Source: JALYTY01 sp964546935
GTDB lineage: Bacteria; Vulcanimicrobiota; Vulcanimicrobiia; Vulcanimicrobiales; Vulcanimicrobiaceae
DNA length: 5,174 nt
Direction of reading: 5' to 3'
Assembly: GCA_964546935.1 (NCBI GenBank)
Contig: CAZJLJ010000115.1
Location: 1-5,174, forward strand
The notes beneath the pieces were generated by a model, which did no database searches, was not told where the DNA came from, and worked only from the letters and a program-made list of their open reading frames with translations. A program made the position numbers and the translations under genes. This document shows positions 1 to 5,174 of this stretch, one piece after another; positions within the stretch are counted from its first letter, which is position 1; every line of letters starts with the position of its first letter.

Positions 1-42
1 GTTATGGCAGTTGCAGTTTCGCCGAGCCGGTCGAAGATTTAA
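1..42 (+). CDS. 3' end of an unidentified upstream gene (partial)
   Basis: Reading frame 1 is open from the window edge to a TAA at 40-42 and would give the C-terminal residues VMAVAVSPSRSKI. The stop lies 31 bases before the fumarylacetoacetase start on the same strand, the usual spacing for an upstream operon partner. In many bacteria fumarylacetoacetase is encoded next to homogentisate 1,2-dioxygenase or 4-hydroxyphenylpyruvate dioxygenase, so one of these is a reasonable guess. The 13 residues visible carry no family signature, so the identity is unknown. The reading itself is uncertain because frame 2 is also open back to the window edge. Confidence 0.4.
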   Translation, partial: VMAVAVSPSRSKI

Positions 43-73
43 CCAAACTCCGGATCCTAACGAAGTAGAGGCA

Positions 74-1339
74 ATGCCGCAGAGTTCTTGGATTCCCGTG
101 AAGCCGGGTAGCGACTTCACTATCTACAATTTGCCCTTTGGCGCGTTTAAAGCCGCGGCCGGCACGCATTTGGGAGTTGCCATCGGCGATCGCATTCTGG
201 ATTTGTACGCGGCGGCGGAGGCCGGACTGTTCGATAAGGTGTGCGATCGATCGCTACTGCAGGGGCAAACGTTGAATCCGCTGCTTGCTGCGGGACGCGG
301 TGTTTGGACCGCACTTCGCGAGCGCCTTACGAGCCTTCTTGGTGAAGGCCCCGCTTCCGACGATGCGCTCAAGCGTCTGAATGTCGATGTTTTATTGGCT
401 TCACAAAACGATGCGGTCATGACCGTGCCGATGAACGTCGGCGATTACGTCGACTTCTACTCATCGATAGAGCACGCAACGAATCTTGGCAAACTCTTTC
501 GCCCGCAGAGCGAACCGCTGCTGCCTAATTGGCGTTGGCTGCCGATCGGTTATCATGGCCGTTCCAGCACGATCGTGGTCGACGGCACACCAATTTTTCG
601 CCCGAAAGGCCAACGAAAGCCGCCGGACGCGGAAGCACCGGTGTTCGGACCTAGCGTACGCCTTGATATCGAACTCGAGATGGGATTCATTACGGGACCG
701 GGCAACCCGATGGGTGAGGCGATTCCCATCGGCAAAGCACGCGAACATATCTTTGGAATGGTGCTGGTCAACGACTGGAGTGCGCGAGATATCCAGGCTT
801 GGGAGTATCAGCCGCTCGGGCCGTTTCTCGGGAAGTCTTTTGCGACGACGGTTTCACCGTGGGTCGTTACGCTCGACGCGCTCGAACCATTTCGCACGCA
901 GGGCCCGGTTCAAGAGCCGGAACCGCTCGAGTATTTACGTACCAGTGAACCATGGGCATACGACATCGAACTGGCCGTCGAATTGCAAACGGAGAAGATG
1001 CGTTCGCAAAATATCGCACCTGCAACCGTTTCGCGCACCACGTTCAAAGACATGTATTGGAATATGGCGCAACAACTTGCGCATGTCACCGTCAACGGGA
1101 CTTCAACGCGTCCGGGCGATTTGTACGCGTCGGGGACCATTAGCGGCCCGGATCCGAACAGCTTCGGCAGTTTCATCGAACTCACGTGGAACGGCACGAA
1201 ACCTTTGCGCATGCCGAGCGATGAAGAACGTACGTTTCTCCAAGACGGCGACGAAGTTACGCTACGCGGCTGGTGCGGCGAGGGCGATCGACGCGTCGGG
1301 TTTGGCGTAGCTCGTGGGCTTATTGTGCCTGCAAATTAA
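74..1339 (+). CDS. fahA: Fumarylacetoacetase (fumarylacetoacetate hydrolase)
   Basis: The enzyme hydrolyses 4-fumarylacetoacetate to fumarate and acetoacetate, the last step of phenylalanine/tyrosine breakdown through homogentisate, in the cytoplasm. The protein is 421 residues, against 419 for the human enzyme, and can be aligned to it from memory almost end to end. The N-terminal SH3-like domain (about 1-120) carries the family pattern SDFTIYNLPFG (13-23). The catalytic domain has DFYSS (127-131) and H134, matching mammalian D126 and H133. It also has R143, Y160, E200 and E202 (metal ligands E199/E201), NDWSARDIQ with D234 (D233), and K254 in GPFLGKSF. Further on are ASGTISGP with T355 (T350) and E369 (E364). 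No key residue is missing, so it should be active with Ca2+ or Mg2+. ATG 74 is chosen because homology begins there; the in-frame TTG at 11 would add 21 Arg-rich, non-homologous residues. The ribosome site is weak: GAGG (68-71) is only 2 bases from the ATG, so coupling to the upstream gene is possible. Confidence 0.97.
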   Translation: MPQSSWIPVKPGSDFTIYNLPFGAFKAAAGTHLGVAIGDRILDLYAAAEAGLFDKVCDRSLLQGQTLNPLLAAGRGVWTALRERLTSLLGEGPASDDALKRLNVDVLLASQNDAVMTVPMNVGDYVDFYSSIEHATNLGKLFRPQSEPLLPNWRWLPIGYHGRSSTIVVDGTPIFRPKGQRKPPDAEAPVFGPSVRLDIELEMGFITGPGNPMGEAIPIGKAREHIFGMVLVNDWSARDIQAWEYQPLGPFLGKSFATTVSPWVVTLDALEPFRTQGPVQEPEPLEYLRTSEPWAYDIELAVELQTEKMRSQNIAPATVSRTTFKDMYWNMAQQLAHVTVNGTSTRPGDLYASGTISGPDPNSFGSFIELTWNGTKPLRMPSDEERTFLQDGDEVTLRGWCGEGDRRVGFGVARGLIVPAN

Positions 1340-1362
1340 AAATAGGCAGTTGTCTACGCTCC

Positions 1363-2136
1363 CTAATTCTTAAAGATCGCCTGATCGACGTTTTTGGCCG
1401 TCGACAATCCTACGAGGCTCGAACGTCCGCGGATCCCGATGAACCGTACGCCCGCGACGTCTGCGCGTGAGAAATCGGCCCCGGTGAGGTCCGCGCCGGA
1501 GAAATCGACGTTGCCCAGATCGGCTTCGACAAACTTCGCGTGTCGCGCATTCGCACGCAGAAGCTTTGCGTTTTCAAGATTTGCGTTTGAGAGGTCAGCG
1601 CCGGATAGGTTCGCGCCAGTGAGATCGGCTTGCGAGAGAATCGTGTGGAGCAAGCCCATTGGCTGATTGCTCATCTCCGGACTGAGTTTAGCGCGCGAGA
1701 GATCGGCGCCCGAAAGATTGGCTCCCATCGCGATCAGATATCCTAGCGTGCGCGAAAGAGTGGCGCCTTGCATGTCAGCGTTATTGGCAGCAGTGAGTAG
1801 TGTTGCTCCGGTAAGATTGGCGTGCTCCATCCGTGCGTTGTCAAATTTTACATCGGTAAGATTTGCCGCAGCAAAGTTTGCGCCGGTGAGCGTCGTCGAT
1901 CGAAAACTCGTCTCGAGCAGATCCGCGTTGCGAAAATTGGCGCCCGCAAAATCAAGTCCGTCTAGAGTAAGATTGTGGAGTGTCTTGCCGGAAAAGTTCG
2001 CATGGCCCGACGGACGAGTCGTTTGCAGCGTTGCTCGGACCTGAGCGGCCGTCATTGAAGACTGTTGCGCGACGCCAACTGTCACGGCAGCAGCGATGAC
2101 TGCGCACATCGAGGCCGCGATTGAGAATTTTGCCAT
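1363..2136 (-). CDS. Exported pentapeptide-repeat protein
   Basis: A 257-residue protein. Residues 1-23 look like a Sec signal peptide: K3, a hydrophobic Ala/Val-rich stretch (about 6-22) and a likely cut after G21-V-A23, before QQ. The mature protein would act outside the cytoplasm. Residues about 46-233 are tandem A(D/N)LxG-type pentapeptides, the family known to fold as a right-handed quadrilateral beta-helix. The central Leu/Phe (or equivalent) falls every fifth residue from 48 to 113 and again from 167 to 232, 14 positions each. The middle (about 114-166) is irregular, with three register slips. The C-terminal 25 residues leave the pattern and end at a TAG (1363-1365). Start ATG 2136 follows a good AAAGAGG ribosome site. 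It lies 50 bases downstream of the acetyltransferase gene on the same strand and converges on fumarylacetoacetase. Its molecular role is unknown; export argues against the cytosolic gyrase-protecting role of Qnr/MfpA relatives. Confidence 0.9.
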   Translation of the reverse strand: MAKFSIAASMCAVIAAAVTVGVAQQSSMTAAQVRATLQTTRPSGHANFSGKTLHNLTLDGLDFAGANFRNADLLETSFRSTTLTGANFAAANLTDVKFDNARMEHANLTGATLLTAANNADMQGATLSRTLGYLIAMGANLSGADLSRAKLSPEMSNQPMGLLHTILSQADLTGANLSGADLSNANLENAKLLRANARHAKFVEADLGNVDFSGADLTGADFSRADVAGVRFIGIRGRSSLVGLSTAKNVDQAIFKN

Positions 2137-2143
2137 GACAGGG

Positions 2144-2150
2144 CCTCTTT
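2144..2150 (-). promoter_or_regulatory. Ribosome binding site of the pentapeptide-repeat gene
   Basis: Read on the minus strand, AAAGAGG lies 7 bases before the ATG at 2136. This is a near-consensus Shine-Dalgarno at ideal spacing. It supports 2136 as the true start and shows that the gene can be translated independently of the acetyltransferase upstream. Confidence 0.75.
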
Positions 2151-2153
2151 GTC

Positions 2154-2162
2154 AGTATAACA
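2154..2162 (-). promoter_or_regulatory. Possible extended -10 promoter element before the pentapeptide-repeat gene
   Basis: Read on the minus strand this is TGTTATACT, fitting the extended -10 pattern TGnTATAAT with one mismatch in the hexamer. No good -35 hexamer lies about 17 bases upstream. A start about 7 bases downstream would fall inside the Shine-Dalgarno and leave a leader of only about 11 bases. It could provide a separate promoter for the gene, but chance or read-through from the acetyltransferase is as likely. Confidence 0.22.
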
Positions 2163-2186
2163 TCGGCCCGCCGCGGCTCGATAATG

Positions 2187-2645
2187 CTAAGCACGGCTCC
2201 AAAGCATCTCGGGCTTCTCGATGCCGATAAGCTGAAAGCGACAGGCATGCAAAAGCGCAACTGCGGCCTGATTGTCGATTTGGCATTCGGCTGCCACGGA
2301 ATGCTCTGAAGATTTCGCGTAAAGCAGCGCGAGGACGAGTGTGGTGCCTATCGACAGTCGCCGGAAGTGCGAATCCACCACAATGCCAATGTGAATCGCT
2401 CCTTGAGCGTAGACGTGGTCGAGCAATCCCACAACACGATCCTGGTGGACCGCGATGAAGGCGGAGCGGCCGCGCTCCATTATCTCGGTCGTAAGCCACT
2501 TTTGACTGTCGATTCCGGCGGTTCCAAAACGGCCGTAAACGTCGTCAAGGCTCCACGATTGAATGAATCGAACTGTGGGCGCCTTCAAAGCGTCCTCAAT
2601 GGGGCGAATCTTAAACGCATTGCCGGAGGGGGTTGGCGCGTACAT
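2187..2645 (-). CDS. GNAT-family N-acetyltransferase
   Basis: A 152-residue protein with the order of a GCN5-related acetyltransferase, which moves an acetyl group from acetyl-CoA to an amine. FKIRPIEDA (11-19) is the usual first strand and IRP start. The central strands include AFIAVHQDRVVGLL (62-75). Motif A is IGIVVDSHFRRLSIGTTLV (86-104), with the CoA-pyrophosphate loop RRLSIG (95-100). Motif B contains NQAAVALLH (125-133). Two signature glycines are replaced: S98 in the R/Q-x-x-G-x-G loop and R136 in the usual GF pair, so it is a divergent member. The substrate cannot be told. The start is uncertain. ATG 2645 gives a complete fold but has no clear Shine-Dalgarno. In-frame GTGs at 2672 and 2732 would add 9 or 29 residues, and the frame stays open to 3122, opposite the regulator gene. 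The gene ends at TAG 2187-2189, 50 bases before the pentapeptide gene, and is divergent from the large regulator. Confidence 0.85.
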   Translation of the reverse strand: MYAPTPSGNAFKIRPIEDALKAPTVRFIQSWSLDDVYGRFGTAGIDSQKWLTTEIMERGRSAFIAVHQDRVVGLLDHVYAQGAIHIGIVVDSHFRRLSIGTTLVLALLYAKSSEHSVAAECQIDNQAAVALLHACRFQLIGIEKPEMLWSRA

Positions 2646-2715
2646 TTCATGTTTTTGCAGTAATTGGTTCACGTACGGAATGATGCGCGCGAGGAGCCGG
2701 CCGCAACAGACAAAA

Positions 2716-2734
2716 TCACATAAGTCACTCACAT
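2716..2734. repeat. Direct repeat TCACAT, possible regulator binding site
   Basis: TCACAT occurs at 2716-2721 and again at 2729-2734, a period of 13 bases, in the AT-richer part of the divergent intergenic region and 33 bases before the regulator start. A repeated half-site here would suit an autoregulating XRE protein. A six-base repeat can easily arise by chance, and no inverted symmetry, which XRE operators usually show, is apparent. Confidence 0.25.
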
Positions 2735-2753
2735 TCTTAGGGTCCCGGCCGTC

Positions 2754-2759
2754 GAGGGG
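2754..2759 (+). promoter_or_regulatory. Ribosome binding site of the XRE-STAND regulator gene
   Basis: GAGGGG sits 7 bases before ATG 2767, a strong Shine-Dalgarno at ideal spacing. It fixes the start of the long plus-strand reading frame and argues against the minus-strand acetyltransferase frame extending as coding sequence through this region. Confidence 0.8.
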
Positions 2760-2766
2760 CGAGACA

Positions 2767-5174
2767 ATGGCGACGTCGCGCGTGGAGGCCAAACCCCGGT
2801 TCGGCGAACTCTTGCGAGAGTTTCGCCTTGCTGCCGGTCTCTCGCAAGAAATGCTGGCCGAGCGCGCCGCGATCAGCGTAAACGGCATTAGCGCGCTCGA
2901 ACGTGGAGCAAGCCGCGCACCACAGCGTGAGACGCTCAGCCTGCTCGTAAACGCCTTACAGCTCGATGTCGAACAGCAAAGAGCTCTCGAGCAGGCGGCT
3001 ATCCGCCCATTACGATTACCGGTGCGGCAATCGCGCGCGCCGGAGGTGCCGACCAATCTACCGCGATGGCCATCTTCGTTCGTCGGCCGCGAGAACGAGA
3101 TAGCGGAATTGGGATCGCTCATAGACGGCCATCAGCTAGTGACGGTCGTTGGTTCGGGTGGTGTTGGAAAGACGCGCACCTCGCTACAGGTGGTCGCGGG
3201 TTTGTTGAATTGTTTTCACGACGGCGTCTGGTTCATCGAGATGGCGCCGCTCTCAAGCGGCGAGTATATAAGTTCTACCGTTGCGCAGGCGCTGGGTATT
3301 GCTATCGCAGCTGATGGCAATTCGGCCGAGAATCTTGCGCGCGCGCTCAAAGCCAAAAACGTATTGCTGCTGTTCGATAACTGCGAGCATTTGATCGCGC
3401 ATACTGCCGCCGTTATCTCCTCAATTCTGCGCAGCTGCCCGAATGTAAAGATCGTTGCCACGAGTCGTCAGCGTCTCGGCATCGGGGGCGAGACGATCTA
3501 TAGGCTGCCGGCGCTAGCGAATTCCAGTGCGGTAGCGCTCTTCGTCGATCGTGCTTGGGCCATTGACAAACGTTTCGAAGTAACAGACGAAAACGCAGTC
3601 ACGATTGCGGAAATCTGCGGCGCACTCGATGGCCTTCCGCTTGCGATCGAACTCGCCGCTTCGCGTGTAAACATTTTCAGTCCGCAGCAACTACAACAAC
3701 GGCTCAGCGAGCGTTTTCAGATTCTTACCAGCGGCAACCGAGACGCCTTACCTCGGCAACAAACGCTGTTTGCGCTCATCGATTGGAGCTACGGACTGCT
3801 TGACGAGGCGGAACGAAGTCTGTTCAGCAGTCTTGGGATTTTCGTGAATGGTTTTACGATTGAGGGCGCCGTCGCCGTCGGCGAACTTCCTGAATTCGGC
3901 GTTGTAGACAACCTCGCGTCGCTCGTCGACAAATCGTTAGTGCTCGCCGAAGAAGACAGCAACGCACCCCGCTACCGTTTGCTGGAGTCGACACGCCTCT
4001 ATGCTCGCGAAAAACTACGCGCAGCAGGCGACTGGGACGAATGTGCGCGCCGGCACTTGCGCTACTTCACAGCCCTCTTTTTCGACGAAGGGCAACGCTA
4101 CCAAAGTACCGGCAAGAATAGCAGCCTCACCAGTGCACTTGTCACCGAACTGGAAGACGTGCGGGCGGCATTGGATCGGGCCGTTGAACACGATCCTAGT
4201 AGCGGCGCAGAACTTCTGGCGAGTATCGGGCCGTTTTGGCGTACGCTGGGCTTGCATGTCGAAGGCATCGCGCGAATTCAAGCGATGCTTTCTGCACTGG
4301 GCGGCGAGCAGCAGTATCTGCGCGCGCGTTTATGGGCGACGGTTTCATTTCTCGCCGGTGAATTAGTCGACCCAGCGCTCCAAAGTGAAGCAGCTGCGCA
4401 AGCTGTTACCAACGCGCGGGCCTGTGGCGACGCTCCGGTTCTGGTCGAAGCGCTTTTGCGGTTTGCACGTAGCGCCGCTGTCACGGAACGGTTCGACGAT
4501 GCAAACGCGGCCCTTCGTGAGGCAGATGCTATTGGGGGCTTGCCGGCGGCTTTGCGCCTCCAACTGCTCGGCGTGCGGGCCGTCGTCAGTATGATCGCCG
4601 GCGATTTGGCGACGGCGGGTAAGGCATACGAACGGCTTCGCAAAGAGCAGCGTTCGCTTGGAAACGCAACCGAAGAGCGCGGCACTATAGTGAATCTTGC
4701 CGAGAACGAGCATGCGCGCGGCGAAACGCAACGCGCAATCGCGCTGCTTCGCGAGTCACTTCCCGAGTTTGAAGCCAGTGGCGACCGCACGATGCTTGCG
4801 ACCGCATTCGCGAATTTGGCCGGCTATCTCAATGCGATTGACGACGGTTCAGGGGCCTCTGAAATGGCGCGCCGGGCGATCTGCGAACTTTCACCTCAGG
4901 GCGCCGACGCCACTGACGTAGCCATTTCTATCGAGCATCTCGCACTCGCAACAGCTCTTTCCGGCGACCTAGCTAAGGCAGCTATTCTCGAAGGCTACGC
5001 CGACGCGGCGCTTCGGAAACTCGGCTTTAAACGGCAATTCACTGAGGCAAAGAGTCACGATCGCGTCGTCAAGCTATTACGAGAGCGTCTGATACACCAT
5101 GAGTTGACGGAATTGCTTGCGGAGGGGCAAACTCTATCCGCTGAAGCCGCCGTCGCATTCGCGCTTGAAGAGAT
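2767..5174 (+). CDS. XRE helix-turn-helix / STAND (NB-ARC-like) ATPase / TPR regulator, 3' end cut by window
   Basis: The frame is open from ATG 2767 to the window edge: 802 codons plus two bases with no stop. Residues 12-68 form an XRE (Cro/C1-type) DNA-binding domain, with GLSQEMLAERA (24-34) then SVNGISALERG (37-47). A linker leads to FVGRENE (105-111), the usual entry to an NB-ARC-like P-loop ATPase. It has Walker A GSGGVGKT (129-136), Walker B LLLFDNCEH (200-208) with D204, a sensor ATSR (231-234) and GLPLAIELAA (289-298). A winged-helix-like part follows, with DWSYGLLDEAER (339-350) and RYRLLESTRLYAREKL (402-417). From about 455 to 750 there are Ala/Leu-rich helical repeats of TPR type, for example GDLATAGKAYERL (612-624). 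By comparison with related regulators the C-terminus is probably close. STAND proteins are typically ATP switches released by ligand binding to the repeats; here the output should be transcriptional. The ligand and targets are unknown. It is divergent from the acetyltransferase. The start is set by GAGGGG at ideal spacing. Confidence 0.93.
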   Translation, partial: MATSRVEAKPRFGELLREFRLAAGLSQEMLAERAAISVNGISALERGASRAPQRETLSLLVNALQLDVEQQRALEQAAIRPLRLPVRQSRAPEVPTNLPRWPSSFVGRENEIAELGSLIDGHQLVTVVGSGGVGKTRTSLQVVAGLLNCFHDGVWFIEMAPLSSGEYISSTVAQALGIAIAADGNSAENLARALKAKNVLLLFDNCEHLIAHTAAVISSILRSCPNVKIVATSRQRLGIGGETIYRLPALANSSAVALFVDRAWAIDKRFEVTDENAVTIAEICGALDGLPLAIELAASRVNIFSPQQLQQRLSERFQILTSGNRDALPRQQTLFALIDWSYGLLDEAERSLFSSLGIFVNGFTIEGAVAVGELPEFGVVDNLASLVDKSLVLAEEDSNAPRYRLLESTRLYAREKLRAAGDWDECARRHLRYFTALFFDEGQRYQSTGKNSSLTSALVTELEDVRAALDRAVEHDPSSGAELLASIGPFWRTLGLHVEGIARIQAMLSALGGEQQYLRARLWATVSFLAGELVDPALQSEAAAQAVTNARACGDAPVLVEALLRFARSAAVTERFDDANAALREADAIGGLPAALRLQLLGVRAVVSMIAGDLATAGKAYERLRKEQRSLGNATEERGTIVNLAENEHARGETQRAIALLRESLPEFEASGDRTMLATAFANLAGYLNAIDDGSGASEMARRAICELSPQGADATDVAISIEHLALATALSGDLAKAAILEGYADAALRKLGFKRQFTEAKSHDRVVKLLRERLIHHELTELLAEGQTLSAEAAVAFALEE

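Larger units (their letters stand above)
2646..2766. other. Divergent intergenic region between acetyltransferase and regulator genes
   Basis: These 121 bases should carry the promoters of both divergent genes. I found no convincing paired -35/-10 elements on either strand. What is visible is an AT-richer patch (about 2710-2740) with the direct repeat TCACAT, and the regulator's ribosome site at its right edge. If the acetyltransferase begins at GTG 2732, the region shrinks to 34 bases. Confidence 0.6.

Noticed and set aside
486..1310. A 274-residue plus-strand frame inside fumarylacetoacetase.
   Set aside because: It is out of frame with a fully conserved enzyme, and its composition (Arg/Ser-rich) shows no domain.
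1340..1362. Possible terminator between the convergent stop codons (TAGGC AGTT GTCTA).
   Set aside because: The stem has only five pairs, one of them G-U, and there is no U-run after it on either strand, so it does not qualify as an intrinsic terminator.
1394..2044. Two plus-strand open frames running antisense to the pentapeptide-repeat gene.
   Set aside because: They mirror the repeating Ala-Asn/Asp-Leu codons on the other strand; their own repeats of Arg/Ser/Ala/Pro are a by-product of that periodicity.
2163..2180. GC-rich palindromic patch (around GCCGCGGC) between the acetyltransferase and pentapeptide genes.
   Set aside because: It is short and has no T-run on the minus strand; too little to call a terminator or operator.
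2646..3122. Long N-terminal extension of the minus-strand acetyltransferase frame up to 3122 (311 residues in all).
   Set aside because: The extension lies opposite the XRE domain, which has clear homology and a strong ribosome site on the plus strand. The extra residues are Arg/Ser/Cys-rich with no domain, typical of an antisense shadow.
4278..4790. A 170-residue minus-strand frame opposite the TPR region of the regulator.
   Set aside because: It is Ser/Arg/Ala-rich without motifs, and the plus strand is continuously coding through it.
2767..5174. An anti-phage NLR-like (Avs-type) defence protein reading for the large STAND gene.
   Set aside because: It lacks an N-terminal nuclease, protease or other toxic effector, has a DNA-binding XRE domain in that place, and no other defence or mobile gene is visible nearby.

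Overview
The window is 5,174 bases of moderately GC-rich (by eye), gene-dense bacterial DNA. It has four clear protein-coding genes plus the apparent tail of a fifth. There are no RNA genes, insertion sequences, CRISPR arrays or phage genes. The gene content suggests a heterotrophic, probably soil-type bacterium: a complete fumarylacetoacetase of aromatic amino acid breakdown, an exported pentapeptide-repeat protein, and a very large XRE-type regulator carrying a STAND ATPase and TPR repeats. Large HTH/ATPase/TPR regulators are common in Actinomycetota, Chloroflexota and several uncultured soil phyla such as the Eremiobacterota group. I cannot fix the taxon from this window.

Layout. Bases 1-42 look like the last 13 codons of an upstream plus-strand gene. 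After a 31-base gap comes a full-length fumarylacetoacetase gene (74-1339, +), whose metal-binding and catalytic residues can all be matched to the mammalian enzyme. It converges, with only 23 bases between stops, on a minus-strand gene (1363-2136) for a 257-residue pentapeptide-repeat protein with a signal peptide. Fifty bases upstream of that gene, on the same strand, lies a GNAT-type acetyltransferase gene (2187-2645); the two may be co-transcribed. A 121-base divergent intergenic region (2646-2766) separates the acetyltransferase from the plus-strand regulator gene (2767 to beyond the window end). That gene has a strong Shine-Dalgarno and is open for at least 802 codons. It encodes an XRE helix-turn-helix, an NB-ARC-like STAND ATPase, a winged-helix region and TPR-like helical repeats. 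It probably ends within a few codons of the window edge.

How they may work together. Fumarylacetoacetase performs the last step of tyrosine/homogentisate breakdown and probably belongs with the truncated upstream gene; it has no obvious link to the rest. The regulator, the acetyltransferase and the exported pentapeptide protein form a divergent regulator/target arrangement, with a short direct repeat (TCACAT, 13-base spacing) between them. Control of the acetyltransferase/pentapeptide pair by the regulator is an inference from arrangement only. I see no convincing new defence or mobile system. The points most worth a second look are the regulator and its divergent neighbours, the register slips in the pentapeptide helix, and an excess of the palindrome CGATCG.
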